From positions 372,001-436,000 of the forward strand of contig NZ_JARPUS010000001.1 in NCBI RefSeq assembly GCF_029537485.1: DNA of 64,000 nucleotides. The letters are read 5' to 3'. Position 1 is the stretch's first letter, and every line of letters begins with the position of its first letter. The DNA is from Pseudomonas sp. GOM6. GTDB taxonomy: Bacteria > Pseudomonadota > Gammaproteobacteria > Pseudomonadales > Pseudomonadaceae. Positions 21,597-30,929 of this stretch are shown here, one piece after another. The position numbers and the translations under genes are program-made. Under the pieces are notes generated by a model. That model saw only the letters and a program-made list of their open reading frames with translations. It searched no databases and had not been told where the DNA came from.

Positions 21597-22787
21597 TCAG
21601 AGGCCGGCCGCCGCGCGCAGGGCGTCGACCTTGTCGGTCTTCTCCCAAGTGAATGTGCTGAAGGTGTCGTTGCCGACGGTCTTCTGCTGCGGGGTGCGGC
21701 CGAAGTGGCCGTAGGCCGCGGTGTCGCGGTACATCGGGTGCAGCAGGTCGAGCATCTTGGTGATGGCATAGGGGCGCAGGTCGAACACTTCGCGCACCAG
21801 CTGGATGATCTTCTCCTCGGCGATCTTGTGGGTGCCGAAGGTGTTGAGCGAGATGGAGGTCGGCTGTGCCACGCCGATGGCGTAGGACACCTGAATCTCG
21901 CAACGCTCGGCCAGGCCGGCGGCGACGATGTTCTTGGCCACGTAGCGGCCGGCGTAGGCGGCCGAGCGGTCGACCTTGGACGGGTCCTTGCCGGAGAAGG
22001 CGCCACCGCCGTGGCGGGCCATGCCGCCGTAGCTGTCGACGATGATCTTGCGCCCGGTCAGACCGCAGTCGCCCACCGGGCCGCCGATCACGAAGTTGCC
22101 GGTCGGGTTGATGTGGAACTGGGTGTCCTTGTGCAGCAGTTCGGCCGGCAGGGTGTGCTTGATGATCAGCTCCATCACCGCCTCGCGCAGGTCAGGCAGC
22201 GCGACATCCGGGTTGTGCTGGGTGGACAGCACCACGGCGTCGATGCCGACCACCTTGCCGTCTTCATAGCGGCAGGTGACCTGGCTCTTGGCGTCCGGGC
22301 GCAGCCACGGCAGCAGGCCGGACTTGCGCGCCTCGGCCTGGCGCTCGACCAGGGCGTGGGAGAAGCGGATCGGCGCCGGCATCAGCACGTCGGTTTCGTT
22401 GCTGGCGTAGCCGAACATCAGGCCCTGGTCGCCGGCGCCCTGGTCTTCCGGCTTGGCGCGGTCGACGCCCTGGTTGATGTCCGGGGACTGCTTGCCAATG
22501 ATGTTCATCACGCCGCAGGTGGCGCCGTCGAAGCCGACGTCGGAGCTGGTGTAGCCGATGTCGCAGATCACGTCGCGGACGATCTGCTCCAGGTCGACCC
22601 AGGCGCTGGTGGTGACTTCGCCGGCGACGATGGCGACGCCGGTCTTGACCAGGGTCTCCACGGCCACGCGGGCGTGCTTGTCCTGGGCGATGATGGCGTC
22701 GAGGACGGCATCGGAAATCTGGTCGGCGATCTTGTCCGGGTGGCCTTCGGACACGGATTCGGAGGTAAACAGGGAGTATTCGCTCAT
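21597..22787 (-). CDS. metK: S-adenosylmethionine synthase MetK
   Basis: Makes SAM from methionine and ATP, releasing all three phosphates. It has 396 residues, the normal length. Signature motifs [12 protein letters not shown] ([10 protein letters not shown]), [12 protein letters not shown] and [19 protein letters not shown] are all present. The ATG at 22787 has AGGA seven bases upstream. It starts 13 bp after the stop of the ArsR-methyltransferase regulator, so the two are one operon and share control. Essential in most bacteria. Confidence 0.97.
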   Translation of the reverse strand: MSEYSLFTSESVSEGHPDKIADQISDAVLDAIIAQDKHARVAVETLVKTGVAIVAGEVTTSAWVDLEQIVRDVICDIGYTSSDVGFDGATCGVMNIIGKQSPDINQGVDRAKPEDQGAGDQGLMFGYASNETDVLMPAPIRFSHALVERQAEARKSGLLPWLRPDAKSQVTCRYEDGKVVGIDAVVLSTQHNPDVALPDLREAVMELIIKHTLPAELLHKDTQFHINPTGNFVIGGPVGDCGLTGRKIIVDSYGGMARHGGGAFSGKDPSKVDRSAAYAGRYVAKNIVAAGLAERCEIQVSYAIGVAQPTSISLNTFGTHKIAEEKIIQLVREVFDLRPYAITKMLDLLHPMYRDTAAYGHFGRTPQQKTVGNDTFSTFTWEKTDKVDALRAAAGL

Positions 22788-22800
22788 TTCAAAGTCCTAT

Positions 22801-23796
22801 TCATTCCTGAGGTTGCTTCGCATCCGGCTTGGCGAAGTGCCGTACCTGAATCTGAAAGCCGTTCTTGAGGCCCACATAGAGGCTCTCGCCGGGCATGAGC
22901 CCCGCGGCGTCGGCCCAGCGGGCCAGTTCTTCCTGTTCGAAGCCAAGCCAGAGATCACCGCAGGCCGTCCTGGCCCAGCTCTGGTCATGGCTGCATAACT
23001 CGGTGATCAACAGGCTGCCGCTTGGCTTGACCAGGCGGGCCAGTTGTTTGAGCGCCTCGGCCGGGGCGGCGAAATGGTGCAGCACCATGTTCACCACCAC
23101 GCAGTTGGCGGCGTCGATGTCGTCGATGAGGGCGTCGGCGAGCTTGAGTTCGACATTGCCCAGTTGTTCTGTCTGGCAGCGCTGGTGCGCCAGCTCCAGC
23201 ATCGCCTCGCTGTTATCCAGGGCTGCCACGTGGCCGAAGCGCCGGGCCAGGTCGGGCAGGAAACCGCCATCGCCGGGGCCGACCTCCAGCGCGCTCGCGC
23301 TGCCGGGGAAGCCCAGGGCGTCGAGCAGGGCCAGCACGCTGTCGCGGTACTGCGGCAGACCGGCGATCAGGTCCTGCTGGGCCTGGAACTTGTCTGCGCT
23401 GCGGGCAAAGTAGTCGCGGCTGGCCGCGGCGCGCTGGGCGTGCACGGCGGCGATGCGCGCGCGCACGTCCTCGGCCAGTTGCAGGGCATCGACTTCATTG
23501 AGCAGGGCGCTGTGCAGCACGCCGCCGAGCAGTTCGCTCTGAGGCAGGGCGCGGCGATAGAAGATCGCATTGCCCTCGCGGCGGGTCGCCACCAGTCCGG
23601 CCTGGGCCAGTACCTTGAGGTGGTGGCTCATGCCGGACTGGCCGATGGCAAAGATCTGCGCCAGCTCCAGCACGCCGAACGAGTCGTTGGCCAGCGCGCG
23701 CAGCACGTTCAGACGCAGCGGATCGCCGCCGGCCTTGCACAGGGCGGCGAGTTCGTCGGCGGGCTCGAAGTGGAGCTGAGGTGCGCGCGCATTCAT
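22801..23796 (-). CDS. ArsR-family regulator fused to a SAM-dependent methyltransferase domain (SahR-like)
   Basis: Fusion of an N-terminal ArsR winged helix (residues ~15-95, with IGQSGMSHHLKVLAQAGLV as recognition region) and a class I methyltransferase domain (~140-320, SAM loop LEVGPGDGGFLPDLA). The order regulator-metK and this architecture match SahR-type regulators of the SAM cycle, which sense SAH through the methyltransferase-like domain; this assignment is inference. No arsenic-type cysteine pair is seen in the DNA-binding domain. A perfect inverted repeat at 23839-23860 lies 43 bp before its start and is the likely operator. PA0547 occupies the same place in PAO1. Confidence 0.85.
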   Translation of the reverse strand: MNARAPQLHFEPADELAALCKAGGDPLRLNVLRALANDSFGVLELAQIFAIGQSGMSHHLKVLAQAGLVATRREGNAIFYRRALPQSELLGGVLHSALLNEVDALQLAEDVRARIAAVHAQRAAASRDYFARSADKFQAQQDLIAGLPQYRDSVLALLDALGFPGSASALEVGPGDGGFLPDLARRFGHVAALDNSEAMLELAHQRCQTEQLGNVELKLADALIDDIDAANCVVVNMVLHHFAAPAEALKQLARLVKPSGSLLITELCSHDQSWARTACGDLWLGFEQEELARWADAAGLMPGESLYVGLKNGFQIQVRHFAKPDAKQPQE

Positions 23797-23838
23797 GGGG
23801 ACGGCAGTCTAGTCGGTCATTTTTCAGGCAGCAACACC

Positions 23839-23860
23839 AATATCAAAAAGTTTTGATATT
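23839..23860. promoter_or_regulatory. Inverted-repeat operator for the ArsR-methyltransferase regulator
   Basis: Perfect 10-bp arms AATATCAAAA and TTTTGATATT around a two-base centre. It is in the divergent regulator/tkt region, 43 bp from the regulator start. ArsR proteins bind palindromes of this kind and autorepress, so it probably controls the regulator-metK operon. Confidence 0.72.
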
Positions 23861-23983
23861 TGCTTTCGGGTTTTTTTGCAGTGAATGGTGGCGGGCATCG
23901 ACCATCTGTCATTGCCCCTGAGTGCCAGGCTGGGCGAAAATACGCGCCTTTTTCCGTGACCCGTCCCCCCAGGAGATTTTTCG

Positions 23984-25984
23984 ATGCCCAGCCGTCGTGA
24001 GCGAGCCAATGCCATTCGTGCGCTCAGCATGGATGCCGTGCAAAAGGCCAACAGCGGCCACCCCGGTGCCCCCATGGGCATGGCGGACATCGCCGAAGTG
24101 CTGTGGCGTGACTACCTGAAGCACAACCCGCAGAACCCTAACTGGGCTGATCGCGACCGTTTCGTGCTGTCCAACGGTCACGGTTCGATGCTGATCTACT
24201 CGCTGCTGCACCTGACCGGCTACGACCTGGGTATCGACGACCTCAAGCAGTTCCGTCAGCTGCACAGCCGCACCCCGGGTCACCCGGAATACGGCTACAC
24301 CCCGGGCGTGGAGACCACCACCGGTCCGCTGGGCCAGGGCATCGCCAACGCCGTCGGTTTCGCCATCGCCGAGAAGGTGCTGGGTGCGCAGTTCAACCGC
24401 GACGGTCATACCGTCGTCGACCACTTCACCTACGCCTTCCTCGGCGACGGCTGCATGATGGAAGGCATCAGCCATGAAGTCTGCTCGCTGGCCGGCACCC
24501 TGGGCCTGGGCAAACTGATCGCCTTCTACGACGACAACGGCATCTCCATCGACGGCGAAGTCCACGGCTGGTTCACCGACGACACCCCGGCGCGCTTCGA
24601 GTCCTATGGCTGGCAGGTGATCCGCAATGTCGACGGTCACGATGCCGAAGAAATCAAGATCGCCATCGAGACCGCGCGCAAGTCCACCGACCGCCCGACC
24701 CTGATCTGCTGCAAGACGGTGATCGGCTTCGGTTCGCCGAACAAGGGTGGCAAGGAAGAGTGCCACGGCGCGCCGCTGGGCAACGACGAGATCGCCGCCA
24801 CCCGCGCGCAGCTGGGCTGGAACCACGGCCCGTTCGAGATCCCGGCCGAGATCTACGCCGAGTGGGACGCCAAAGAAGCCGGCGCCGCCCGCGAAGCCGA
24901 TTGGGACCTGCGTTTCGCCGCCTATGCCGCCGCGCATCCGGAGCTGGCCGCCGAGCTCAAGCGTCGCCTGGCCGGTGAACTTCCGGCCGACTTCGCCGAG
25001 AAGTCTGCTGCCTACGTGGCCGAAGTCGCCGCCAAGGGCGAGACCATCGCCAGCCGCAAGGCCAGCCAGAACGCGCTGAACGCCTTCGGCCCGCTGCTGC
25101 CGGAATTCCTCGGCGGCTCGGCCGACCTGGCCGGTTCCAACCTGACCCTGTGGAAAGGCTGCAAGGGCGTCTCCGCTGACGATGCCGCCGGCAATTACCT
25201 GTTCTACGGCGTGCGCGAGTTCGGCATGAGCGCGATCATGAATGGCGTCGCCCTGCATGGCGGCTTCATTCCCTACGGCGCGACCTTCCTGATCTTCATG
25301 GAATACGCGCGCAACGCCGTGCGCATGGCGGCGCTGATGAAGCAGCGCGTGCTGTTCGTGTTCACCCACGACTCCATCGGCCTGGGCGAAGACGGTCCGA
25401 CCCACCAGCCGATCGAACAGCTGGCCAGTCTGCGCGGCACGCCAAACCTGGACACCTGGCGCCCGGCCGATGCCGTGGAGTCCGCCGTGGCCTGGAAGTA
25501 CGCCATCGAGCGCGCAGACGGCCCGTCCGCGCTGATCTTCAGCCGCCAGAACCTGCCGCACCAGGCGCGTGACGCCCAGCAGCTGGCCGATGTGGCCCGC
25601 GGCGGCTATGTGCTGAAGGACTGCGCCGGCGAGCCGGAGCTGATCCTGATCGCCACCGGTTCGGAAGTCGGTTTGGCCGTGCAGGCGTTCGACAAGCTGA
25701 GCGAGCAGGGCAAGCATGTGCGCGTGGTGTCGATGCCGTCGACCAGCGTGTTCGACCAGCAGGATGCTGCCTACAAGCAGGCCGTGTTGCCGCTGCAGGT
25801 GGGGGCGCGCATCGCCATCGAGGCCGCCCATACCGACTTCTGGTACAAGTACGTCGGCCTGGAAGGGCGCATCATCGGCATGACCACCTTCGGTGAATCG
25901 GCGCCGGCCGCCCAGCTGTTCGAGGAGTTTGGCTTCACCGTGGCCAATATCCTGGAAACCGCCGCCGAGCTGCTGGACGCCTGA
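23984..25984 (+). CDS. tkt: Transketolase
   Basis: Thiamine-diphosphate enzyme that moves two-carbon units between sugar phosphates in the non-oxidative pentose phosphate pathway. It has 666 residues, full length. Landmarks: [11 protein letters not shown] near the N-terminus, the ThDP-binding GDGCMMEG, the catalytic-region [15 protein letters not shown] and the C-terminal domain. Start ATG at 23984 follows AGGAGATTTTT. It begins a run of carbon-metabolism genes tkt-epd-pgk-(lipoproteins)-fba, all on this strand, as in P. aeruginosa. Confidence 0.97.
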   Translation: MPSRRERANAIRALSMDAVQKANSGHPGAPMGMADIAEVLWRDYLKHNPQNPNWADRDRFVLSNGHGSMLIYSLLHLTGYDLGIDDLKQFRQLHSRTPGHPEYGYTPGVETTTGPLGQGIANAVGFAIAEKVLGAQFNRDGHTVVDHFTYAFLGDGCMMEGISHEVCSLAGTLGLGKLIAFYDDNGISIDGEVHGWFTDDTPARFESYGWQVIRNVDGHDAEEIKIAIETARKSTDRPTLICCKTVIGFGSPNKGGKEECHGAPLGNDEIAATRAQLGWNHGPFEIPAEIYAEWDAKEAGAAREADWDLRFAAYAAAHPELAAELKRRLAGELPADFAEKSAAYVAEVAAKGETIASRKASQNALNAFGPLLPEFLGGSADLAGSNLTLWKGCKGVSADDAAGNYLFYGVREFGMSAIMNGVALHGGFIPYGATFLIFMEYARNAVRMAALMKQRVLFVFTHDSIGLGEDGPTHQPIEQLASLRGTPNLDTWRPADAVESAVAWKYAIERADGPSALIFSRQNLPHQARDAQQLADVARGGYVLKDCAGEPELILIATGSEVGLAVQAFDKLSEQGKHVRVVSMPSTSVFDQQDAAYKQAVLPLQVGARIAIEAAHTDFWYKYVGLEGRIIGMTTFGESAPAAQLFEEFGFTVANILETAAELLDA

Positions 25985-26085
25985 GTCACCCCTCTCCCGC
26001 TTGCGGGAGAGGGGCAGGGGGAGAGGGCTGCGTTGCCGGCGACCCTCTCCCCATCCCTCTCCCATGAATGGGAGAGGGGCTGCCA
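25985..26085. repeat. Composite CCCTCTCCC hairpin repeat between tkt and epd
   Basis: The gap holds two perfect hairpins: 25989-26000 / 26003-26014 (12-bp arms) and 26055-26065 / 26068-26078 (11-bp arms). The inner GGGAGAGGG and CCCTCTCCC segments can also pair with each other, giving a larger cruciform. The CCCTCTCCC/GGGAGAGGG unit occurs six times in 100 bp. It looks like a mobile intergenic repeat of the type scattered through gammaproteobacterial genomes, and may weaken tkt-epd read-through. Confidence 0.75.
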
Positions 26086-26102
26086 TGTCATCGAGAGAGC
26101 CC

Positions 26103-27152
26103 ATGCCCAACGCCCGCCCCTACAAAGTCGCCCTCAACGGCTACGGCCGTATCGGCCGCTGCGTGCTGCGTGCCCTGCACGAGCGCGGCGCGGCGGCGGG
26201 TATTGAGGTGGTGGCGCTGAACGATCTGGCCGACCAGGCCAGCATCGAATACCTGACCCGCTTCGACTCCACCCACGGGCGCTTCCCCGGCGAGGTGAAG
26301 GTCGACGGCGATTGCCTGCATATCAATGGCAATTGCGTGAAGGTGCTGCGCAGCGCCGAGCCGGAAGGCATCGACTGGGCGGGCCTGGGCATTGACCTGC
26401 TGCTGGAATGTTCCGGCCAGTACACCACCCGTGTGCAGGCCCAGCGTTTCCTGCATGCCGGCGCGCCGCGCGTGCTGCTGTCGCAACCGATGGCCAGCGA
26501 GGCGGATATCGACGCCACCGTGGTGTTCGGCGTCAACCAGCAGCACTTGACGGGTGCCGAGCGCCTGGTGTCCAACGCCTCCTGCACCACCAACTGCGCG
26601 GTGCCGCTGCTCAAGCTGCTGAACGAGACGCTGGGCATTGAGTACGTGTCGATCACCACCATCCACTCGGCGATGAACGACCAGCCGGTGATCGATGCCT
26701 ATCACCACGAAGACCTGCGCCGCACGCGCTCGGCCTTCCAGTCGGTGATTCCGGTTTCCACCGGCCTGGCGCGGGGCATCGAACGCCTGCTGCCGGAGCT
26801 TCAGGGCCGCGTGCAGGCCAAGGCGATTCGCGTACCGACGGTTAACGTCTCCTGTCTGGATATCACCCTGCAGGTGGCACGCGACACCAGTGCCGCCGAG
26901 ATCAACGCCGTGCTGCGCCAGGCCGCCGAGAACGGCCCGCTCAAGGGCCTGCTGGCCTACACCGAGCTGCCCCATGCCAGCTGCGACTTCAACCACGACG
27001 CTCATTCGGCCATTGTCGACGGCAGCCAGACCCGGGTTTCCGGCCCGCGCCTGGTTAACCTGCTGGCCTGGTTCGACAACGAATGGGGCTTCGCCAACCG
27101 CATGCTCGACGTCGCGGAACATTTCCTCGCCGTCGCCAATTCCTCCAAGTAA
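26103..27152 (+). CDS. epd: D-erythrose-4-phosphate dehydrogenase Epd (GapB type)
   Basis: GAPDH-family oxidoreductase of 349 residues, expected to oxidise erythrose-4-phosphate for pyridoxal phosphate synthesis. It has the NAD-binding [11 protein letters not shown] and the catalytic SNASCTTNC. Later there is NEWGFANRM at the place of the GAPDH NEWGYS motif. Start taken as ATG at 26103 (MPNARPYKV); ATG at 26085 in frame is equally open but lies at the edge of the repeat. It sits between tkt and pgk, as in many gammaproteobacteria. A glycolytic GAPDH function cannot be excluded from sequence. Confidence 0.9.
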   Translation: MPNARPYKVALNGYGRIGRCVLRALHERGAAAGIEVVALNDLADQASIEYLTRFDSTHGRFPGEVKVDGDCLHINGNCVKVLRSAEPEGIDWAGLGIDLLLECSGQYTTRVQAQRFLHAGAPRVLLSQPMASEADIDATVVFGVNQQHLTGAERLVSNASCTTNCAVPLLKLLNETLGIEYVSITTIHSAMNDQPVIDAYHHEDLRRTRSAFQSVIPVSTGLARGIERLLPELQGRVQAKAIRVPTVNVSCLDITLQVARDTSAAEINAVLRQAAENGPLKGLLAYTELPHASCDFNHDAHSAIVDGSQTRVSGPRLVNLLAWFDNEWGFANRMLDVAEHFLAVANSSK

Positions 27153-27175
27153 CCAGCCCCCGTGAAGGACTGACC

Positions 27176-28339
27176 ATGACCGTTCTGAAGATGACCGATC
27201 TCGACCTCGCCGGTAAGCGCGTGCTGATCCGCGAAGACCTCAACGTGCCGGTGAAGGACGGCGTGGTAAAGAGCGATGCGCGCATCCTCGCCGCGCTGCC
27301 GACCATCAAGCTGGCCCTGGAGAAGGGCGCGGCGGTGATGGTCTGCTCGCACCTGGGCCGTCCGACCGAGGGCGAGTTCTCCGAGGAGAACAGCCTGGCG
27401 CCGGTCGCCGTCTACCTTTCCAAGGCCCTGGGCCGCGACGTGCCGCTGGTCAAGGACTACCTTGGCGGTGTCGAGGTCAAGGCTGGCGAGCTCGTGCTGT
27501 TCGAGAACGTGCGCTTCAACAAGGGCGAGAAGAAGAACGCCGACGAGCTGGCCCAGCAGTACGCGGCCCTGTGCGACGTGTTCGTGATGGACGCCTTTGG
27601 CACCGCCCACCGCGCCGAGGGCTCGACCCACGGCGTGGCTAAGTTCGCCAAGGTTGCGGCGGCCGGCCCGCTGCTGGCCGCCGAGCTGGAAGCCCTGGGC
27701 AAGGCCCTGGACAAGCCGGCCCGACCGATGCTGGCGATCGTCGCCGGCTCCAAGGTGTCGACCAAGCTCGACGTGCTTAACTCGCTGGCCGACATCTGTG
27801 ACTCGCTGATCGTCGGCGGCGGCATCGCCAACACCTTCCTCGCGGCTGCCGGCCTGCCGGTGGGCAAGTCGCTGTACGAAGCCGATCTGGTCGAGACCGC
27901 CAAGGCCATCGCGGCCAAGGTCAGCGTGCCGCTGCCGGTCGACGTGGTGGTCGCCAAGGCTTTCGCCGAAGACGCCGAGGCCACCGTCAAGGCAGTTAAG
28001 GACGTCGCCGAGGATGACATGATCCTGGATATCGGCCCGCAGACCGCCGCGCAGTTCGCCGAGATGCTCAAGGCCTCGCAGACCATTCTGTGGAACGGCC
28101 CGGTCGGCGTGTTCGAGTTCGACCAGTTCGGCAACGGCACCAAGGCGCTGGCCCAGGCCATCGCCGAGAGCCCGGCCTTCTCCATCGCCGGTGGTGGCGA
28201 CACCCTGGCGGCGATCGACAAGTATGGCGTGGGCGAGCAGATCTCCTACATCTCCACCGGGGGTGGTGCCTTCCTCGAGTTCGTCGAAGGCAAGGTGCTG
28301 CCGGCGGTGGCAGTGCTGGAAGCGCGCGCCAAGGCCTGA
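27176..28339 (+). CDS. pgk: Phosphoglycerate kinase
   Basis: Glycolytic/gluconeogenic enzyme that transfers phosphate between 1,3-bisphosphoglycerate and ADP. It has 387 residues. N-domain substrate motif [33 protein letters not shown] and the nucleotide-binding GGGIANTF and GGGDTLAAI are all intact. Start ATG at 27176 follows AAGGACTGACC; the frame runs open upstream into epd, but those residues are not Pgk. It lies 23 bp after epd in the same operon. Confidence 0.97.
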   Translation: MTVLKMTDLDLAGKRVLIREDLNVPVKDGVVKSDARILAALPTIKLALEKGAAVMVCSHLGRPTEGEFSEENSLAPVAVYLSKALGRDVPLVKDYLGGVEVKAGELVLFENVRFNKGEKKNADELAQQYAALCDVFVMDAFGTAHRAEGSTHGVAKFAKVAAAGPLLAAELEALGKALDKPARPMLAIVAGSKVSTKLDVLNSLADICDSLIVGGGIANTFLAAAGLPVGKSLYEADLVETAKAIAAKVSVPLPVDVVVAKAFAEDAEATVKAVKDVAEDDMILDIGPQTAAQFAEMLKASQTILWNGPVGVFEFDQFGNGTKALAQAIAESPAFSIAGGGDTLAAIDKYGVGEQISYISTGGGAFLEFVEGKVLPAVAVLEARAKA

Positions 28340-28451
28340 TACAGCGCACTGCCGGTCTTGCCCTGCTAGGGTGAAAGACGAGCCTCGGTACTGCCTCGGT
28401 TAAACCCTGGGCAGTTCGGGTTGTCCGATTTCTCGTGCAAGGAGTAAGGCC

Positions 28452-28640
28452 ATGACCAGGTGGATGCTGCTGGGGGTTGTCGGTGTGCTGTTGGCGGGTT
28501 GCGCGGGTGATGCCCGCGAAAAGGCCTGCAGGGTGTTCAGCCCCGCGCAGATTGAAACGCCGAGTAGCCAGGGCGCGGAGCGCATGGACGGGCAGGGCGG
28601 TGGTGCCAATGGCGGCATGCCCAGCCAGCGTTGTGATTGA
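28452..28640 (+). CDS. Small predicted lipoprotein
   Basis: Encodes 62 residues: a short signal with lipobox LLAGC (Cys near residue 17), then a polar, Gly-rich tail with two further Cys. An excellent AAGGAG precedes the ATG, which argues for real translation. It stands 9 bp before the MliC-like gene, probably in one operon, in the gap between pgk and fba. No family recognised. Confidence 0.72.
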   Translation: MTRWMLLGVVGVLLAGCAGDAREKACRVFSPAQIETPSSQGAERMDGQGGGANGGMPSQRCD

Positions 28641-28649
28641 GGAGAGCGA

Positions 28650-28970
28650 ATGAAAGGCTTGTGGCTGGTTGGGGTGCTTACTGCGCCGCTGTGGCTATCG
28701 GCGTGCGCCGATCAGCCTGTCGCACATGATCAGTGGACCCGCTGGGTTTGCGACAATCACACCGAGGTGTTGTGGCGCCCGGCAGGTGAGGATGCGATCG
28801 ATCTGCGCCTCGGCGGCAGTGATATCGCCCACCGCCTCAAGCGTCAGCCCGCGGCCTCGGGGGAGCTGTACAGCGACCCGATCCTGGCCTTCCACTCCAA
28901 GGGTGAGGAAGGGCTGGTGTACCGGGTCGGCAGTGAGCAGGTCGTCGGGCGCAACTGTAAGGCGCGCTGA
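28650..28970 (+). CDS. MliC/PliC-like lipoprotein (putative C-type lysozyme inhibitor family)
   Basis: Lipoprotein of 106 residues with lipobox LSAC near residue 19. The body fits the MliC pattern: WVCDN at the start of the domain, an L-x-L-G strand, ELYSDPILAFHSKGEEGLVY and a final NC, giving the conserved disulfide. MliC proteins inhibit c-type lysozymes in the envelope. GAGGAGAG lies before the ATG. The family match is by pattern only, so inhibitory activity is an inference. Confidence 0.7.
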   Translation: MKGLWLVGVLTAPLWLSACADQPVAHDQWTRWVCDNHTEVLWRPAGEDAIDLRLGGSDIAHRLKRQPAASGELYSDPILAFHSKGEEGLVYRVGSEQVVGRNCKAR

Positions 28971-29059
28971 GCGGCGAGGATTTTGCAACAACCGCGTGGC
29001 CAACTGGCCGCGCGCACCGGAAGCGGGCGAAGCCGTACCTTCCGGATAACTTGAACCAG

Positions 29060-29078
29060 GCCTGCCCGTGGGGCAGGC
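29060..29078 (+). other. Hairpin in the fba leader
   Basis: An 8-bp stem (29060-29067 / 29071-29078, loop GTG) lies 40 bp upstream of fba. No U-run follows immediately; it could be a weak terminator for the lipoprotein operon or a 5' stabilising hairpin. Confidence 0.45.
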
Positions 29079-29117
29079 TGCACGATTAACGACCCTTTTT
29101 CCGGGAGACAGGAACAC

Positions 29118-30182
29118 ATGGCACTGATCAGCATGCGTCAGATGCTGGACCACGCCGCCGAATTCGGCTACGGCGTGCCGGCTTTCAACGTCAACAACCT
29201 CGAGCAGATGCGCGCCATCATGGAAGCGGCCGACAAGACCGATTCCCCGGTGATCGTCCAGGCCTCGGCCGGTGCTCGCAAGTACGCTGGTGCCCCCTTC
29301 CTGCGCCACCTGATCCTGGCCGCCATCGAAGAATTCCCGCACATCCCGGTGTGCATGCACCAGGACCACGGCACCAGCCCGGATGTATGCCAGCGCTCGA
29401 TCCAGCTGGGCTTTTCCTCGGTGATGATGGACGGCTCGCTGAAGGAAGACGGCAAGACCCCGGCCGACTATGACTATAACGTGCGCGTCACCCAGCAGAC
29501 CGTGGCCTTCGCCCACGCCTGCGGCGTGTCCGTGGAAGGCGAGCTGGGCTGCCTGGGCAGCCTGGAAACCGGTATGGCCGGTGAAGAAGACGGCGTTGGC
29601 GCCGAAGGCGTGCTGGACCACAGCCAGCTGCTGACCGACCCGGAAGAGGCCGCGGCCTTCGTCAAGGCTACCCAGGTCGATGCCCTGGCCATCGCTATCG
29701 GCACCAGCCACGGCGCCTACAAGTTCACCAAGCCGCCGACCGGCGACGTGCTGTCGATCGAGCGCATCAAGGAAATCCACAAGCGCATCCCCAACACCCA
29801 CCTGGTGATGCACGGCTCCTCCTCGGTACCGCAGGAGTGGCTGAAGGTGATCAACGAGTTCGGCGGCGACATCAAGGAAACCTACGGCGTGCCGGTCGAG
29901 GAGATCGTCGAGGGCATCAAGCACGGCGTGCGCAAGGTCAACATCGACACCGACCTGCGTCTAGCCTCCACCGGTGCGATCCGCCGCATGATGGCCGAGC
30001 ACCCGAGTGAGTTTGACCCGCGCAAGTTCTTCGCCAAGACCATCGTGGCCATGCGTGACATCTGCATCGCCCGCTACGAAGCCTTCGGCACCGCCGGCAA
30101 CGCCTCCAAGATCAAGCCGATCTCCCTGGAAGGCATGTACCAGCGTTACGCCAGTGGCGAGCTGGCCGCCAAGGTCAACTAA
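29118..30182 (+). CDS. fba: Class II fructose-1,6-bisphosphate aldolase
   Basis: Zn2+-dependent aldolase of 354 residues (called fda in P. aeruginosa), acting mainly in gluconeogenesis in pseudomonads. It contains [11 protein letters not shown], the metal ligand motif HQDHG, and the SVEGELG and [10 protein letters not shown] segments around the metal and phosphate sites, all typical of class IIB. A GGGAGACAGGAACAC leader gives a clear ribosome-binding site. A strong terminator follows directly. Confidence 0.97.
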   Translation: MALISMRQMLDHAAEFGYGVPAFNVNNLEQMRAIMEAADKTDSPVIVQASAGARKYAGAPFLRHLILAAIEEFPHIPVCMHQDHGTSPDVCQRSIQLGFSSVMMDGSLKEDGKTPADYDYNVRVTQQTVAFAHACGVSVEGELGCLGSLETGMAGEEDGVGAEGVLDHSQLLTDPEEAAAFVKATQVDALAIAIGTSHGAYKFTKPPTGDVLSIERIKEIHKRIPNTHLVMHGSSSVPQEWLKVINEFGGDIKETYGVPVEEIVEGIKHGVRKVNIDTDLRLASTGAIRRMMAEHPSEFDPRKFFAKTIVAMRDICIARYEAFGTAGNASKIKPISLEGMYQRYASGELAAKVN

Positions 30183-30197
30183 GCGACCTGTTGCACC

Positions 30198-30224
30198 GAA
30201 AGCCCCGCTCCGCGGGGCTTTCTC
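30198..30224 (+). terminator. Intrinsic terminator of fba
   Basis: Perfect 11-bp stem GAAAGCCCCGC / GCGGGGCTTTC (30198-30208 / 30212-30222, loop TCC), 16 bp after the fba stop, followed by TCTCGT. Confidence 0.85.
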
Positions 30225-30241
30225 GTATTGGGGAGGTCGAT

Positions 30242-30682
30242 ATGTCGTCACGTAGCCTGGCGCTCGGTGCGTTACTGCTGTTGGCCGGCTGTGCCGGCCA
30301 GGCGCCGATCGAGGAGGGGAACACCCCTGTCGTTGTCGTGCCGAGTGATCCGCAGCACTGCATCACGCGCGCCGAGTGCACGACCAAGGTTTCGCGCACT
30401 TTATTGTTTGTCTTTGACTACGCCGCGGCTGGTGGCGACCTGGTCCGGCGCCGCGAGCGCCTGTTGTTCACGCCGGCGGAGGCTGCGCCGAGCGACTGGC
30501 CTGCAATTCGCATTCACCTGGCCGAGCCGGTCGACGGTCGCTTCGCGTTCAGCGCCGAGTGCCGACGGCAATCCTGTCGTTACACCCCCGAGCAGTTGCT
30601 GCGGGTCTACCGCAGCTACCTGGCCGATCAGCCCTGTTCGCTGCTGCTGGACAGTGCGGTGCGGGTTTGCCCGCAGCGCTGA
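30242..30682 (+). CDS. Predicted lipoprotein, unknown family
   Basis: Encodes 146 residues from the ATG at 30242; a GGGGAGG is placed just before it, and the lipobox LLAGC follows an N-terminal hydrophobic run. The mature part has a paired-Cys pattern (HCITRAEC, ECRRQSC, PCSLLL, VCPQR), suggesting disulfides in the periplasm. It lies 20 bp after the fba terminator, so it has its own promoter or relies on read-through. I do not recognise the family. Confidence 0.75.
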   Translation: MSSRSLALGALLLLAGCAGQAPIEEGNTPVVVVPSDPQHCITRAECTTKVSRTLLFVFDYAAAGGDLVRRRERLLFTPAEAAPSDWPAIRIHLAEPVDGRFAFSAECRRQSCRYTPEQLLRVYRSYLADQPCSLLLDSAVRVCPQR

Positions 30683-30745
30683 GTGAAAACTGAGCGGGGC
30701 CGTGCAGGTCGCGGGCTCTCTGGGCTGCCGCGTTTGCTCCCGCGG

Positions 30746-30782
30746 TTATCCACAGATTCATCCCCGATTTCTGTGCGCAACT
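30746..30782. repeat. Intergenic DnaA-box-containing element, copy A
   Basis: Begins with TTATCCACAG and ends CTGTGCGCAACT. It matches 32608-32644 at 33 of 37 positions. The two ends form an imperfect inverted repeat of DnaA-box-like 9-mers, in the 247-bp gap before the cNMP/rhodanese gene. Confidence 0.55.
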
Positions 30783-30929
30783 CATTGAATGGCAATGAGT
30801 TATTCAGCGGGCGGGGTGATCCGACCAGTGTCAGTGCCGGGATGCTGGCCTGGCGCTATCGTTAATGCATCCTTGGCAATGGAGCGCCCACTGTGCGCAG
30901 GGCTGCGCTTCATTGTGGAGGTGCTTGCC

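Noticed and set aside
25985..26085. CRISPR array
   Set aside because: Units are short, palindromic and irregularly spaced; no spacers or cas genes.
23909..26110. 733-residue minus-strand frame opposite tkt
   Set aside because: Shadow of transketolase; the protein is low-complexity, lacks any family pattern and runs through the repeat.
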